In this document: one piece after another, positions 1 through 9,022 of the stretch
How the letters are laid out: each line of letters starts with the position of its first letter
Numbering within the stretch: the first letter of the stretch is position 1
Source of the DNA: Bacteroides sp. Marseille-P3684
GTDB lineage: Bacteria > Bacteroidota > Bacteroidia > Bacteroidales > Bacteroidaceae
Length of the DNA: 64,000 bases
Reading direction: 5' to 3'
Assembly (NCBI RefSeq): GCF_900291465.1
Contig: NZ_LT985808.1
Location: 62,001 to 126,000, forward strand
Notes under the pieces: generated by a model
What the model was told of the DNA's origin: nothing
What the model saw: the letters and a program-made list of their open reading frames with translations, nothing else
The model's database searches: none
Translations under genes and position numbers: made by a program

Positions 1-207
1 AATACGGAGGGATGACCGGGAAGGGAATTCTCAGGCGATTCGTCCGGTGCACCTTGACGGCATTTTCGTCCGTTTCCTGTCCTCCTGCACTGTTTTTCTC
101 TTCCTTCGTTCCCTTCCGTTGGTCTTTTCACACGGACGGGCACAATTTCACACCTGCGGAATCGTGTCCCTCCGGGCGCTGAAAAATGAAAACAGGTCCC
201 TGTTTTC

Positions 208-269
208 GTACGGACGAACGACTACGACGGTGCGGACACGTCGGTACGGTGGTACGGACGCGTCCGTAC
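208..269. repeat. 22-bp-pitch palindrome array A (3 units)
   Basis: Three 18-bp units start at 208, 230 and 252, exactly 22 bp apart. The unit at 252-269 is a perfect palindrome (gtacggacgcgtccgtac). The other two are degenerate palindromes that keep the GTACGGAC-type left arm and a GTAC or CTAC end. Spacers are 4 bp. The array follows, by 166 bp, an element at 11-42 that is shared with the array C module. Confidence 0.8.
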
Positions 270-520
270 GAAGCCAATCACAGGTGCTTTTGACCGTGTG
301 TATGGGTGCGGAAGATGGTTTTTTCGCGTTAGAAAGAGTGTAATTATACAAACGTATGTTTATTCTGATGTGTTCTGACGGACATCTCTTAAAATATTTA
401 ACGCGCGTTTTTCTAATTGGGACAAATTTGCAGATTTGTGCGTTACCTGAAAACGTTGAATTGGGGAAATGTGATGTTAAAACCGGGAAAACGGTGCCGT
501 TTTGACAAACGGGGAAAAAT

Positions 521-563
521 CCATTGTCCATTGTCCATTGTCCATTGTCAATTGACAATTGTC
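521..563. repeat. Heptamer repeat tract (CCATTGT / CAATTGN)
   Basis: Four copies of CCATTGT in a row (521-548) are followed by CAATTGA and CAATTGT units. The same degenerate 7-bp unit, of the form NNATTGN, builds the tract at 21627-21690. The tract lies upstream of the xusA promoter. Confidence 0.75.
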
Positions 564-640
564 GCCCCTACATTCACTGCCCGATGGGTTCGGGCAGAAA
601 ATCACCATTTTTAGGTATTTCATACCGTCCTGTACGCCTG

Positions 641-648
641 TACCTTTG
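641..648 (+). promoter_or_regulatory. xusA promoter, -7 element TACCTTTG
   Basis: Perfect match to the Bacteroides -7 consensus TAnnTTTG, 42 bp before the ATG at 691. It lies inside the longer open frame that begins at 559, which is why the start at 691 is chosen. Confidence 0.6.
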
Positions 649-690
649 CATCCGCAAAAAAGAACGATTATCAACACACACAAGCTCAAT

Positions 691-2865
691 ATGGACAACG
701 CATTCAAGCGGATGGTTCCTGCGACGTTCGCCGCAGCCCTCTCCCTCTCCGTGTCAGCGCAGACCGACACGCTCATGTTCGGCAACCAGGAGTTGCAAGC
801 CATCGAGATTGTAGCAAAATCGAAAGCACGCAAGCTACAGGAACAGGCTTACGCCATCTCCGTGGTCGACCTGAAGGCGAACCACGCCACCTCCACCCCG
901 ATGAACAAGATTCTCAACACCGTATCCAGCGTCCGCATCCGCGAAGACGGCGGTGTGGGCAGCAATTACACCTTCGCCATGAACGGCTTCTCCGGCAACC
1001 AGGTGAAGTTCTTCCTCGACGGTATCCCCATGGACAACTTCGGCTCCAGCTTCAACCTGGCAAACCTCTCGGCAAACCTCGCCGACCGCGTGGAAGTCTA
1101 CAAGGGCGTGCTGCCCGTCCACCTGGGAGCCGATGCCCTGGGAGGCGCGGTGAACATCGTGTCCCGCATCAACGCCAACTACCTCGACGCCACCTACAGC
1201 GTCGGTTCGTTCAACACCCACAAGGCGAGCGTCAACGGGGCGTACACCAACACACGGACGGGATTCACCCTGCGTGCCAACGCCTTCTTCAACTACTCCA
1301 AGAACGACTATAAGGTCTTTGCCCCCATCGTCGACCTGTCGACGGGACGGAACCTGGGCGACCGCTGGGTGCGCCGTTTCAACGACGACTACCACTCGGC
1401 GGGACTGAAGATGGAGACCGGACTCGTGGGCAGGCCCTGGGCGGACCAGATGCTCGTGGGCGTCATCCTCTCCGAGAACGACAAGCACATCCAGACGGGA
1501 GCGACGATGGACGCCGTGTATGGCAAGGTGAAGTCGAGCAGCTTCAGCCTCATACCTACAATTAGGTATAAGAAGACGAACCTGTTCACGCCGGGACTGG
1601 ACCTGAGCCTCTACGGCACCTACAACGTGGTGAACACGCACAATGTCGACACCGCCGCCGTGGCATACAACTGGCTGGGCGAGTCCGTCCCTGCCACCAG
1701 CCGGGGTGAAGGCTACCTGACCGACGCCCTCATCCAGGAGCGCCAGTGGCAGGGGAACGCCAACCTCAACTACGTCATCAGCGACCACCAGAGCGTGACG
1801 CTCAACCACGTCGTGACCGCCATGCGGCGCAAGCAGGACGACAGGGAGTATCCCGACTACCCGATGAACGGGCAGGCACAGCACCTCACCAAGAACATCA
1901 CCGGACTGGGCTACCAACTCCGCTTCGACCGCTGGAACATGAACATCTTCGGCAAGATGTATGCCCTCTACTCCTCGTCGCACAAGCTGCGCGACCAGTT
2001 CCTGGAGACCGAGCACTGGGAGCAGGTGTCGGAACGCAAGCGGCAGTTCGGCTACGGGGCGGCGGCGACCTACTTCTTCCTCCCCTTCCTCCAGGCAAAG
2101 GTGAGCTTCGAGCAGGCATACCGCATGCCGGAAGCCATCGAGATGTTCGGCGACGGCTTTATCCAGAAGAGCAACCCGGACCTGCAGCCGGAGAACTCGA
2201 AGAATCTCAACATCGGCGTGGGACTGGACAAACGCTTTGAGTCGGGGCACCGCGTCACCGCGGAGGTGAACTACATCTACCGCTACACCAAGGACTTCAT
2301 ACTCAAGGGCGTCAGCCTGACGAGCGACCCGACGACCTCCTACGAGAACATCGGCAAGGCAGTCACCCATGGCATCGAGGCGACCGCCCGCTACGACTAC
2401 GACGACCGCTTCCACGTGGGCGGCAGCCTGACGTACCAGGACATCACCGACCGCGAGAAGACGGCGCGTACCACCGACAGCTACGTCGAACAAGGCTCGA
2501 CGGAGAACGTCTCGTACGGGCAGCGGATGCCGAACATCCCCTACTTCTTCGTCAATGGCGACGCGGGCTACAGCTTCCGCGACGTCCTGGCGCGCGGCAA
2601 CACGCTCTCCATCGACTACTCGTGCGACTATGTCTACAAGTACTACCTGAGCTTTGCCGGTCTGGGACGGCCGACGAGCAAGAAGTATATTCCGACCCAG
2701 TTCGCACACAATGCCTCGGTGAGCTACACGATGCACGACGGACGCTACAGCGTCAGCCTGGAGTGTACCAACCTCACCAACGAGAAGCTCTACGACAACT
2801 ACCGCCTGCAGAAGCCCGGACGCGCCTTCAACGTGAAGTTCCGCCTGTATTTGTCCAACCTCTAA
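691..2865 (+). CDS. xusA: TonB-dependent outer-membrane receptor, XusA-like
   Basis: A 724-residue outer-membrane receptor. The signal peptide runs to about residue 24 (ends SVSAQ), followed by a plug domain (about 35-150, with the NGFSGNQVKFFLDGIPMD stretch) and a 22-strand-type barrel ending in an aromatic-rich C-terminus. It has no carboxypeptidase-like N-terminal extension, so it is a plain TonB receptor rather than a SusC protein. The next two genes encode a DUF4374 lipoprotein and a PepSY membrane protein. That three-gene order is the XusABC xenosiderophore system known from Bacteroides thetaiotaomicron, in which XusA imports ferric siderophores made by other bacteria. The start at 691 lies just after a promoter; an internal ATG at 712 would also leave a signal peptide. 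Iron control is expected from the family, but I did not identify a Fur box. The substrate is inferred from gene order. Confidence 0.85.
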   Translation: MDNAFKRMVPATFAAALSLSVSAQTDTLMFGNQELQAIEIVAKSKARKLQEQAYAISVVDLKANHATSTPMNKILNTVSSVRIREDGGVGSNYTFAMNGFSGNQVKFFLDGIPMDNFGSSFNLANLSANLADRVEVYKGVLPVHLGADALGGAVNIVSRINANYLDATYSVGSFNTHKASVNGAYTNTRTGFTLRANAFFNYSKNDYKVFAPIVDLSTGRNLGDRWVRRFNDDYHSAGLKMETGLVGRPWADQMLVGVILSENDKHIQTGATMDAVYGKVKSSSFSLIPTIRYKKTNLFTPGLDLSLYGTYNVVNTHNVDTAAVAYNWLGESVPATSRGEGYLTDALIQERQWQGNANLNYVISDHQSVTLNHVVTAMRRKQDDREYPDYPMNGQAQHLTKNITGLGYQLRFDRWNMNIFGKMYALYSSSHKLRDQFLETEHWEQVSERKRQFGYGAAATYFFLPFLQAKVSFEQAYRMPEAIEMFGDGFIQKSNPDLQPENSKNLNIGVGLDKRFESGHRVTAEVNYIYRYTKDFILKGVSLTSDPTTSYENIGKAVTHGIEATARYDYDDRFHVGGSLTYQDITDREKTARTTDSYVEQGSTENVSYGQRMPNIPYFFVNGDAGYSFRDVLARGNTLSIDYSCDYVYKYYLSFAGLGRPTSKKYIPTQFAHNASVSYTMHDGRYSVSLECTNLTNEKLYDNYRLQKPGRAFNVKFRLYLSNL

Positions 2866-2881
2866 CCCCCTTTCCACACAC

Positions 2882-4111
2882 ATGAACGCAATGAAACCAT
2901 TCAGACTACAGATAGCCGGCTGGGCACTCGCCTGCACGGCACTCGCCGCAACCTTCACCGCTTGCGACGACGACATGGGGAGCCTCGAAGTCCCCAACGA
3001 ACCCTATGTACTCTCGCTCGGCATCACCTCGGGCAACACGACCACCTACTACGTCGTCACCACCGACGACCTCATGGGCGAGCGGCCCATCAACGCCTAC
3101 AGCAAGGGCATCGAGCAGAACGGCTACCGCGACTACCAGCAGGCGGAGCAGACGGTCTTCTCCATAGGCGGACTGGGTGTGACCAGCGCCACGGGCATTC
3201 AACGGGATGCCGAGGGCTACCTGCAGGAGACGGGCGACTTCGTGTTCGACAACACACCCATCGGCTTCTGTCAGGTGGACGGGGAGAAGATGGCGGCACT
3301 GGAACTGCCCAAGTCACCAGGCAAGGGTCAGAACCTGACGTTCTACACGGTCAACATCCGTACCCTGGAGCTGGAGAGCCGCGTCACCACCACTCCCGTG
3401 GCACCGCTGGACGCAGTTGACTGGCCGTCGGTCACCGGCATGACGTATGCAGGAGGAAACCTCTACGTGAGCTACGTCCCCATGAACCCGAACACGTTTG
3501 CCACCCCGGCGGTGGACACGGCCTACGTGGCGGTGTACAGCTATCCGGACTTCCGCTTCAAGACGCTCATCAAGGACACGCGACTGGGAAACATCGGCAG
3601 CTGGAACGCCTTTAACGGCTTTCAGAAGGACGAGCAGGGCGACGTCATCGCCATGTCGAACACGAGCCTGACGAACGGGTTCTCACAGAGCAACGGCAAG
3701 TCCGGCTTCCTGAAAATCAAGGCGGGCGACACGCAGTTTGCCGACGACTACTTCTTCGACTACGAGGCACTGACGGGCTACAAGGTCGCCCACTGGCTCT
3801 ACGTCGGCGACGGCAAGGTGTATGCCGAGGTGTCGACCAACCAGCAGGCAGGTGCCTGGAGCGATGCCGAGGACCTGAGCGTACTCATCGACCTGAACAA
3901 GAAGAGCCACACCGTCATCCAGGAAATCCCGCTGCACAGCGGACAGGGCGGACGCCGCTTCGTCGCCTACGCGGAAGGAGGCTACGTCTATGCCCCGATA
4001 GCCACCGCGGACGGCGTGTACATCTACCGCACGGAGATTGCCACGGGAAAGGCGGTGCGCGGCGCCAAGATTTCAGCCACCTTCGTAGGCGGACTCTTCC
4101 GCCTCGACTAA
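2882..4111 (+). CDS. xusB: DUF4374 surface lipoprotein, XusB-like siderophore-binding protein
   Basis: A 409-residue lipoprotein. The signal peptide ends at a lipobox (TFTAC, Cys about 28), followed by three Asp residues, an acidic stretch that in Bacteroidetes favours display on the cell surface. The rest reads as a beta-propeller-like DUF4374 domain (regular strands, GNLYVSYVP and VYAPIATADGVYIYR repeats). In the known XusABC system this protein binds iron-loaded siderophores such as enterobactin outside the cell and works with the receptor. It starts 16 bp after xusA and ends 13 bp before xusC, so the three genes form one operon. A second ATG at 2891 is possible. Family assignment is firm; ligand identity is inferred. 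Confidence 0.83.
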   Translation: MNAMKPFRLQIAGWALACTALAATFTACDDDMGSLEVPNEPYVLSLGITSGNTTTYYVVTTDDLMGERPINAYSKGIEQNGYRDYQQAEQTVFSIGGLGVTSATGIQRDAEGYLQETGDFVFDNTPIGFCQVDGEKMAALELPKSPGKGQNLTFYTVNIRTLELESRVTTTPVAPLDAVDWPSVTGMTYAGGNLYVSYVPMNPNTFATPAVDTAYVAVYSYPDFRFKTLIKDTRLGNIGSWNAFNGFQKDEQGDVIAMSNTSLTNGFSQSNGKSGFLKIKAGDTQFADDYFFDYEALTGYKVAHWLYVGDGKVYAEVSTNQQAGAWSDAEDLSVLIDLNKKSHTVIQEIPLHSGQGGRRFVAYAEGGYVYAPIATADGVYIYRTEIATGKAVRGAKISATFVGGLFRLD

Positions 4112-4124
4112 CCGCCTGCCGACC

Positions 4125-5222
4125 ATGAAGAGACTATTCAGCCTTCTGCACCGCTGGCTCGGACTCGTGTCGGGCCTCATCGTGATGGTCGTGTGCCTCA
4201 CGGGCAGTCTCTATGTGTTCAGGGACGAGGTGGAGGCAGTGTGCGAGCCTTGGCGACGGGTGCCCGTCCGCGACGCGGAGATGCTTCCCCCTTCGGCGCT
4301 GCTGAAGGCTGCGGGCGATGCTTCCGCCCTCACGCTGGGCACTGCCGGCGAAGCGGCACGGCTCGACGCCTATGCCCCACAAGGCACGACAACGACCTAT
4401 GCAGACCCCTACACGGGAGAAGTCCTGAAGGTCATCCGGCGCGAGCCGGGCGATGCAGGTTTCTTCGCCTTCCTGCTCGACGGTCACCGTAACCTCTGGC
4501 TGCCGCGCTCCATCGGCGGTCCGTTGGTGTCCTATGCCGTCCTCGTCTTCTTCCTGGCACTGGTCACGGGGCTGGTCGTCTCCTGGCCGAAACGTTGGAA
4601 CCGGAAGGCGGTGCAGAGCCACTTCACCTTCCACCGTCCACTGCGAGCCGCCCGTTTCCGCCTTGACCTGCACAACGTGTTGGGCTTTTATGCCACGCTG
4701 CCCCTGCTCGTCCTCTGCCTGACGGGGCTGCTCTTCGGACTATCATGGTTCTCCGGAGGGCTCTATCGCCTGGTGTCGGGCGGACAGGTCATGCAGGGTT
4801 ACAGCCTGCCGTCGTCCGACAGCACGAACGCCGGAGCGGACACCCCCTCCATCGACCTCCTGCACGCCCGCCTGAAAGCGGAGGAGCCCGATGCCGTGCA
4901 GTTCTACTACGCGCTGCCGCAAACCGCGTCCGGGGTCTACCGTGTGAGCATCGTCCACGAACGGGGCAGCTACTACAAGCAGGACAACCGCTTCTTCGAC
5001 CGGTACACCCTCCGCGAGCTGCAAGGCACCGGCCCGTGGGCAGGCAGATACACCGACGCCTCCCCCGCCGACAAGATGATGCGCATGAACCTCGACATTC
5101 ACGAGGGCCGTATCTGGGGTATATGGGGCAAGATGCTGATGTGTCTGGCATCGCTCGTCGGTGCCAGCCTTCCCGTGACGGGATATATCTTGTGGTGGAA
5201 AAAGAGACGGAGGAAAGCCTAA
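4125..5222 (+). CDS. xusC: PepSY-domain inner-membrane protein, XusC-like reductase candidate
   Basis: A 365-residue membrane protein of the PepSY-associated TM family. There is an N-terminal helix (about 12-32, GLVSGLIVMVVCLTGSLYVF), a periplasmic PepSY-like domain, two helices (about 138-160 and 190-212), a second periplasmic domain, and a last helix (about 335-357) followed by a basic tail WWKKRRRKA. Conserved His residues at the start (LLHRWLG), middle (HNVLGFY) and before the last helix (DIHEGRIWG) fit the haem-ligating pattern of PepSY ferric reductases. As the third xus gene it probably releases iron from siderophores by reduction; that role is an inference from family and position. 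It is followed by a terminator shared with the convergent waaA. Confidence 0.8.
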   Translation: MKRLFSLLHRWLGLVSGLIVMVVCLTGSLYVFRDEVEAVCEPWRRVPVRDAEMLPPSALLKAAGDASALTLGTAGEAARLDAYAPQGTTTTYADPYTGEVLKVIRREPGDAGFFAFLLDGHRNLWLPRSIGGPLVSYAVLVFFLALVTGLVVSWPKRWNRKAVQSHFTFHRPLRAARFRLDLHNVLGFYATLPLLVLCLTGLLFGLSWFSGGLYRLVSGGQVMQGYSLPSSDSTNAGADTPSIDLLHARLKAEEPDAVQFYYALPQTASGVYRVSIVHERGSYYKQDNRFFDRYTLRELQGTGPWAGRYTDASPADKMMRMNLDIHEGRIWGIWGKMLMCLASLVGASLPVTGYILWWKKRRRKA

Positions 5223-5296
5223 GGAACAGTTCTCCCGGCCGTGTATCCTGGAACCGGAAAACACATGGCGGTCACTGCCGCCTCCTGAAACAAACA

Positions 5297-5340
5297 AAGC
5301 GCGGATGATGCCGATTCTCACATCGACATCATCCGCGCTT
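5297..5340. terminator. Bidirectional terminator between xusC and waaA
   Basis: A 14-bp perfect stem (5297-5310 with 5327-5340, arm AAGCGCGGATGATG) with a 16-nt loop sits between two convergent genes. No long U-tract is seen on either side. Confidence 0.6.
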
Positions 5341-5379
5341 GCTATACCTTATATATAAGGTGAATCGGACACCGGCTAC

Positions 5380-6597
5380 TTACAGCCCGACCGCCTGCAG
5401 CACCTTGTCGGACGCCCCGGCACGACTGTGCACGTACTCTCCCGAACGCCTGCCGCAGTCAGACAGGTAGGCGGCGTCGGTCAGGAAGCGGTCCATCCGA
5501 CTGTCGAACGACGCGGCGTCGGTGACCTCAAAGCTACCTCCTGTGGCAAGCAGCTGACGTGCCTCCTGGAAGCGTTGGTTGTTCGGACCGAACAGGACGG
5601 GAACACCGTAGACTGCCGCCTCCAGCACATTGTGGATGCCCACGCCGAAACCGCCGCCCACGTATGCCATCTCGCCGTAACGGTAGATGGACGACAGCAG
5701 GCCGAAGCAGTCGACAATCAGGCAGTCGGCAGCGGCTGCCGTCTCAGGCGTTGCCTGGGTGTAGCGGACGCAGGGACGGCGGAGCTTCCCAATAATCTCC
5801 GTGAGGTGACTCTCCCCGATGACGTGCGGAGCGATGATGAGCTTCATCTCCGGATGCGCGTTGAAGTAGGGGATGAAGATATCCTCGTCGGGGTGCCACG
5901 AACTGCCGGCAACGAGCACGGGACGGCCCTGCTTGAACGCCTCGACGAGGGGAAGCTGCTTCGCCTGCTCGAAAATCTCGATGACGCGGTCAAAGCGCGT
6001 GTCGCCCACGACGGTCACGTTGTGGATGCCGAGTGTGGCAAGAAGCTCCCTGGACACTTCGTTCTGCACGAAGAGATGGGTGAAGCGCGTCAGTACCTTA
6101 TAGTACCGTCCGCCGTACCAGCGGAAGAACACCTGGTTCTTGCGGAAGATGGACGACACGCTGTAGGTGGGGACACCGCGGCGCTGCAGCCCCTTGAGGT
6201 AGTTCTGCCAGAATTCGTACTTGATGAAGAACGCCATGCAGGGATGTGCCAGCTTCAGGAACCGGCGGACGTTGCGCGGCGTGTCAAAGGGCAGGTAGCA
6301 GATGACATCGGCCCCGGCATAGTTCTTGCGCACCTCATACCCCGAGGGGGAAAAGAAGGTGAGCAGAATCTTATACTCCGGATGGTCGCGCCGGATGCGT
6401 TCCATGAGCGGACGCCCCTGCTCGAACTCTCCCAGCGAGGCGGCATGGAACCAGATGTACTGCGCATCCGGCTCAATGTGCTCACGGAGTATCCGGAAGA
6501 CCTGTGCGTGGCCGCGCACCATGAGCCGCACCTTCTTGTTAAAGAGCGACACCAGCTTGACAGCCATCAGATAGATGCAGATAACGAAACTATACAT
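5380..6597 (-). CDS. waaA: 3-deoxy-D-manno-octulosonic acid (Kdo) transferase
   Basis: A 405-residue membrane-anchored glycosyltransferase (GT30 family) that adds Kdo to lipid A precursor at the inner membrane. The N-terminus has one hydrophobic segment (about 2-18). The glycosyltransferase N-domain has the typical WFHAASLGEFEQGRPL motif (about 49-64), and the C-domain has the GGFGVGIHNVLEAAVYGVP signature (about 316-334) that binds CMP-Kdo. Length is normal. It starts 12 bp after gltX and is probably co-transcribed with it. Confidence 0.93.
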   Translation of the reverse strand: MYSFVICIYLMAVKLVSLFNKKVRLMVRGHAQVFRILREHIEPDAQYIWFHAASLGEFEQGRPLMERIRRDHPEYKILLTFFSPSGYEVRKNYAGADVICYLPFDTPRNVRRFLKLAHPCMAFFIKYEFWQNYLKGLQRRGVPTYSVSSIFRKNQVFFRWYGGRYYKVLTRFTHLFVQNEVSRELLATLGIHNVTVVGDTRFDRVIEIFEQAKQLPLVEAFKQGRPVLVAGSSWHPDEDIFIPYFNAHPEMKLIIAPHVIGESHLTEIIGKLRRPCVRYTQATPETAAAADCLIVDCFGLLSSIYRYGEMAYVGGGFGVGIHNVLEAAVYGVPVLFGPNNQRFQEARQLLATGGSFEVTDAASFDSRMDRFLTDAAYLSDCGRRSGEYVHSRAGASDKVLQAVGL

Positions 6598-6609
6598 GGG
6601 CGCGGACGG

Positions 6610-8127
6610 TTATTTCAGGACTTCAATGGCGCGGCGCATGCGGGCGATGGTCTCCTCCTTGCCCAGCACGGAAGAGATGTCGAACATGTGGGGACCCTTG
6701 CCTTCGCCCACGAGCGTGAGCCGGAAGGCGTTCATGATGTTGCCCGTGTGATAGCCGTTGTCTTCAATCCACTTCATGACCACCTGTTCCTGGTGTTCCA
6801 GCGAGAAGTCGTCGAGGCTCTCCAGCAGGTCGGCAAGACGGGTCATCATCTCGGCGGAGTCCTCCTTCCAGCGTTTCTGCACGGTCTTGGGGTCGTATTC
6901 CGTCGGGGCTACGAAGAAGAACTTGCAGGTCTCCCACAGTTCCTTGACGAAGTTGACGCGGCCCTTCATCATGCCGACGATTGTGACCACCTTGTCCATC
7001 GGGGCGTCGATACCGTGCTCGCGGAGGATGGGCATGAACTGTTCCGCCACTTTCTCATCGCTCATCTTCAGGATGTACTCGTGGTTGAACCAGATTCCCT
7101 TGACGTAGTCGAACCGGGCGCCAGCCTTGCTGCAACGGCGGATGTCGAAGAGCTGCACCATCTCGTCGAGCGTCATCAGCTCCTGGTCATTGCCGGGGTT
7201 CCAGCCCAGCAGGGCGAGGAAGTTGAGGACGGCTTCGGGCAGGTAACCGGACTCACGGTAGCCCGAGGAGACTTCGCCGGTCTTGGGGTCGTGCCACTCG
7301 AGCGGGAAGACGGGGAAGCCAAGGCGGTCTCCGTCGCGCTTGCTGAGCTTGCCCTTGCCGTCAGGTTTCAGCAGGAGCGGCAGGTGGGCGAACTCGGGCA
7401 TGGTGTCTGCCCAGCCGAAGGCACGGTAGAGCAGGACGTGGAGCGGGGCGGACGGCAGCCACTCTTCTCCGCGGATGACGTGGGTGACCTCCATCAGGTG
7501 GTCGTCGACAATGTTCGCCAGGTGGTAGGTAGGCAGCTCGTCGGCAGACTTGTAAAGCACCTTGTCGTCTAGGATTGAGGAGTTGATGACTACATCACCG
7601 CGGATGAGGTCATTGACGTGTACGTCTTCATTCGGCTCAATCTTGAAGCGGACGACGTACTGCTGCCCTTCGGCGATGAGTCGGTCCACTTCCTCCTTGG
7701 GCAGGGTCAGGGAGTTGCGCATCGTGCCACGGGTGTGGGCGTCGTATTGGAAATTGGGGATCTCGGCGCGCTTGGCTTCCAGTTCGGCAGGCGTGTCAAA
7801 GGCGATGTAAGCCTTGCCTGCGTCGAGCAGCTGCTGCACGTATTTCTTGTAGATGTCCCGGCGCTCCGACTGGCGGTATGGTCCGTGGCTTCCACCGAAA
7901 CTGACGCCCTCGTCAAACTGGATGCCGAGCCACTTGAATGATTCGATGATATAGTCCTCCGCCCCGGGAACAAAGCGGTTGGAGTCAGTGTCTTCAATGC
8001 GGAAGATGAGGTCGCCCCCGTGTTGACGGGCGAACAAATAGTTGTATAATGCGGTTCGGACACCTCCGATATGCAACGCCCCCGTAGGACTGGGAGCGAA
8101 GCGCACTCTTACTTTTCTTTCTGCCAT
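6610..8127 (-). CDS. gltX: Glutamyl-tRNA synthetase
   Basis: A 505-residue class I aminoacyl-tRNA synthetase that charges tRNA-Glu in the cytoplasm. Both signature motifs are visible: the HIGH-type site [11 protein letters not shown] near residue 12-22 and the KMSKS-type site KLSKRDGDR near residue 258. Length and domain order are normal. Its promoter lies at 8155-8162. It is the first gene of a two-gene transcript with waaA. Confidence 0.97.
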   Translation of the reverse strand: MAERKVRVRFAPSPTGALHIGGVRTALYNYLFARQHGGDLIFRIEDTDSNRFVPGAEDYIIESFKWLGIQFDEGVSFGGSHGPYRQSERRDIYKKYVQQLLDAGKAYIAFDTPAELEAKRAEIPNFQYDAHTRGTMRNSLTLPKEEVDRLIAEGQQYVVRFKIEPNEDVHVNDLIRGDVVINSSILDDKVLYKSADELPTYHLANIVDDHLMEVTHVIRGEEWLPSAPLHVLLYRAFGWADTMPEFAHLPLLLKPDGKGKLSKRDGDRLGFPVFPLEWHDPKTGEVSSGYRESGYLPEAVLNFLALLGWNPGNDQELMTLDEMVQLFDIRRCSKAGARFDYVKGIWFNHEYILKMSDEKVAEQFMPILREHGIDAPMDKVVTIVGMMKGRVNFVKELWETCKFFFVAPTEYDPKTVQKRWKEDSAEMMTRLADLLESLDDFSLEHQEQVVMKWIEDNGYHTGNIMNAFRLTLVGEGKGPHMFDISSVLGKEETIARMRRAIEVLK

Positions 8128-8154
8128 GCTATAAGTATTATGTAATTAATGCGG

Positions 8155-8162
8155 CAAAAGTA
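8155..8162 (-). promoter_or_regulatory. gltX promoter, -7 element
   Basis: On the minus strand the sequence reads TACTTTTG, matching TAnnTTTG. It lies 28 bp upstream of the gltX ATG. Confidence 0.55.
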
Positions 8163-8200
8163 CGACATTTTTTTGGAAGAAGGGTAGTAGCAGCGGACGA

Positions 8201-8233
8201 AAAAGCCCCGCCGTGCAGGGAGCAGAGCGGGGC
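8201..8233 (-). terminator. Rho-independent terminator after the zinc-ribbon/DUF2231 gene
   Basis: On the minus strand a GCCCCGC/GCGGGGC stem is followed directly by five T residues (GCGGGGCTTTTTCG), a classic intrinsic terminator 30 bp past the stop at 8264. Confidence 0.75.
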
Positions 8234-8263
8234 GCAATCAGTTCAAGTTGAAGGACGGACCGG

Positions 8264-8881
8264 TCAGCCGGCGACGTACGGCCCGAATTTTCCGGCAAAC
8301 AGGTGGGAACCCATCTTGCCCAGCACACTGGCGAGCACACTGGATGCCACACCCAGGAGCACCACCAGCAGGGCATTGCCGCTGCTCACCCCGTAGGCGT
8401 AGGCGACGTAGCACTGGAGGAGGGTCACGATGAAGTAGAGGACACTCAACACGATCTTCTGCTTCAGGATGGGTGCCTTCACGGTCTTGTAGCGCAGCTT
8501 GCCGCCGACATAGCCGGTCACGGCGCCCAGGATGGACAGCAACGGCAGGACCAGACTGATCATCCAGGTCGCGTCGTACAGACGGTCGTCGAACGTGTCG
8601 GGCAGGAAGGTCAGGAAAGGAACAATCAGTGCCACCACGGGCAGGACAAAGGTCATGACGCTGCCGACGATGGGGAAGTGTACGGCAATGGGGTGAATGT
8701 GCAAGTCGAGCAACTTGCGGCGGGTTTCATTGATCCGTCGGGGTTTGTATTCCATCCATACGGTCTTCGGATAACCGCAGGCGGGGCATACCTGGTCAAT
8801 CTTATCGGCTGTGTCAATATAACCACATACACGACAAATGATGTACCCACTCTTCTTGGCTTCAGGTTTTGGCTCTTCCAT
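8264..8881 (-). CDS. Rubredoxin-like zinc-ribbon protein with four-helix DUF2231-type membrane domain
   Basis: A 205-residue inner-membrane protein. Residues about 12-40 hold a rubredoxin-like knuckle pair (CRVCGY and CPACGY), able to bind iron or zinc. From about residue 58 (DLHIHPIAVHFPIVGS) it continues as a DUF2231-like domain with four hydrophobic helices; the HPIAVHFPI stretch carries the paired His residues typical of that family. A redox or metal-related membrane role is likely but the substrate is unknown. It has its own promoter at 8918-8925 and terminator at 8201-8233, so it is a single-gene unit. Confidence 0.7.
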   Translation of the reverse strand: MEEPKPEAKKSGYIICRVCGYIDTADKIDQVCPACGYPKTVWMEYKPRRINETRRKLLDLHIHPIAVHFPIVGSVMTFVLPVVALIVPFLTFLPDTFDDRLYDATWMISLVLPLLSILGAVTGYVGGKLRYKTVKAPILKQKIVLSVLYFIVTLLQCYVAYAYGVSSGNALLVVLLGVASSVLASVLGKMGSHLFAGKFGPYVAG

Positions 8882-8917
8882 ATGATTCGTTTATTTGTTA
8901 GTTGTTAAGGTTTCGTG

Positions 8918-8925
8918 CAAAAGTA
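8918..8925 (-). promoter_or_regulatory. Promoter of the zinc-ribbon/DUF2231 gene
   Basis: TACTTTTG on the minus strand, matching TAnnTTTG, 37 bp before the ATG at 8881. Confidence 0.5.
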
Positions 8926-9022
8926 CGCTGAATCTGATTCATAGCCAAAGAAGCCACCGACTTTTTATCATCCTTCCGCTCTTCCGGTACCTGCAACGGC
9001 ACGGGGCGAGGGTAATCGGGTT

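Larger units (their letters stand above)
1..690. other. Non-coding region with several repeat types before xusA
   Basis: I find no convincing gene here; the overlapping short ORFs on both strands have no recognisable product and run through repeats. Positions 11-42 closely match 26688-26719, which is the right arm of a hairpin inside another repeat module. Positions 188-207 form a perfect 9-bp stem with a 2-nt loop. Positions 208-269 hold a 22-bp-pitch palindrome array, and 521-563 a heptamer repeat tract. The xusA promoter follows at 641-648. The left end is cut by the window, so the repeat module may continue outside. Confidence 0.7.

Noticed and set aside
208-269. CRISPR array
   Set aside because: Units are short palindromes with 4-8 bp spacers; there are no 30-bp unique spacers and no cas genes. 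The same reasoning applies to the other palindrome arrays.
835-2997. 720-residue open frame on the minus strand opposite xusA
   Set aside because: It has no signal sequence, domain or promoter and consists of Val/Glu/Ala/Gly-rich filler. It is the antisense shadow of a GC-rich gene. The same holds for the long antisense frames at 5428-7572 and 31481-33160.
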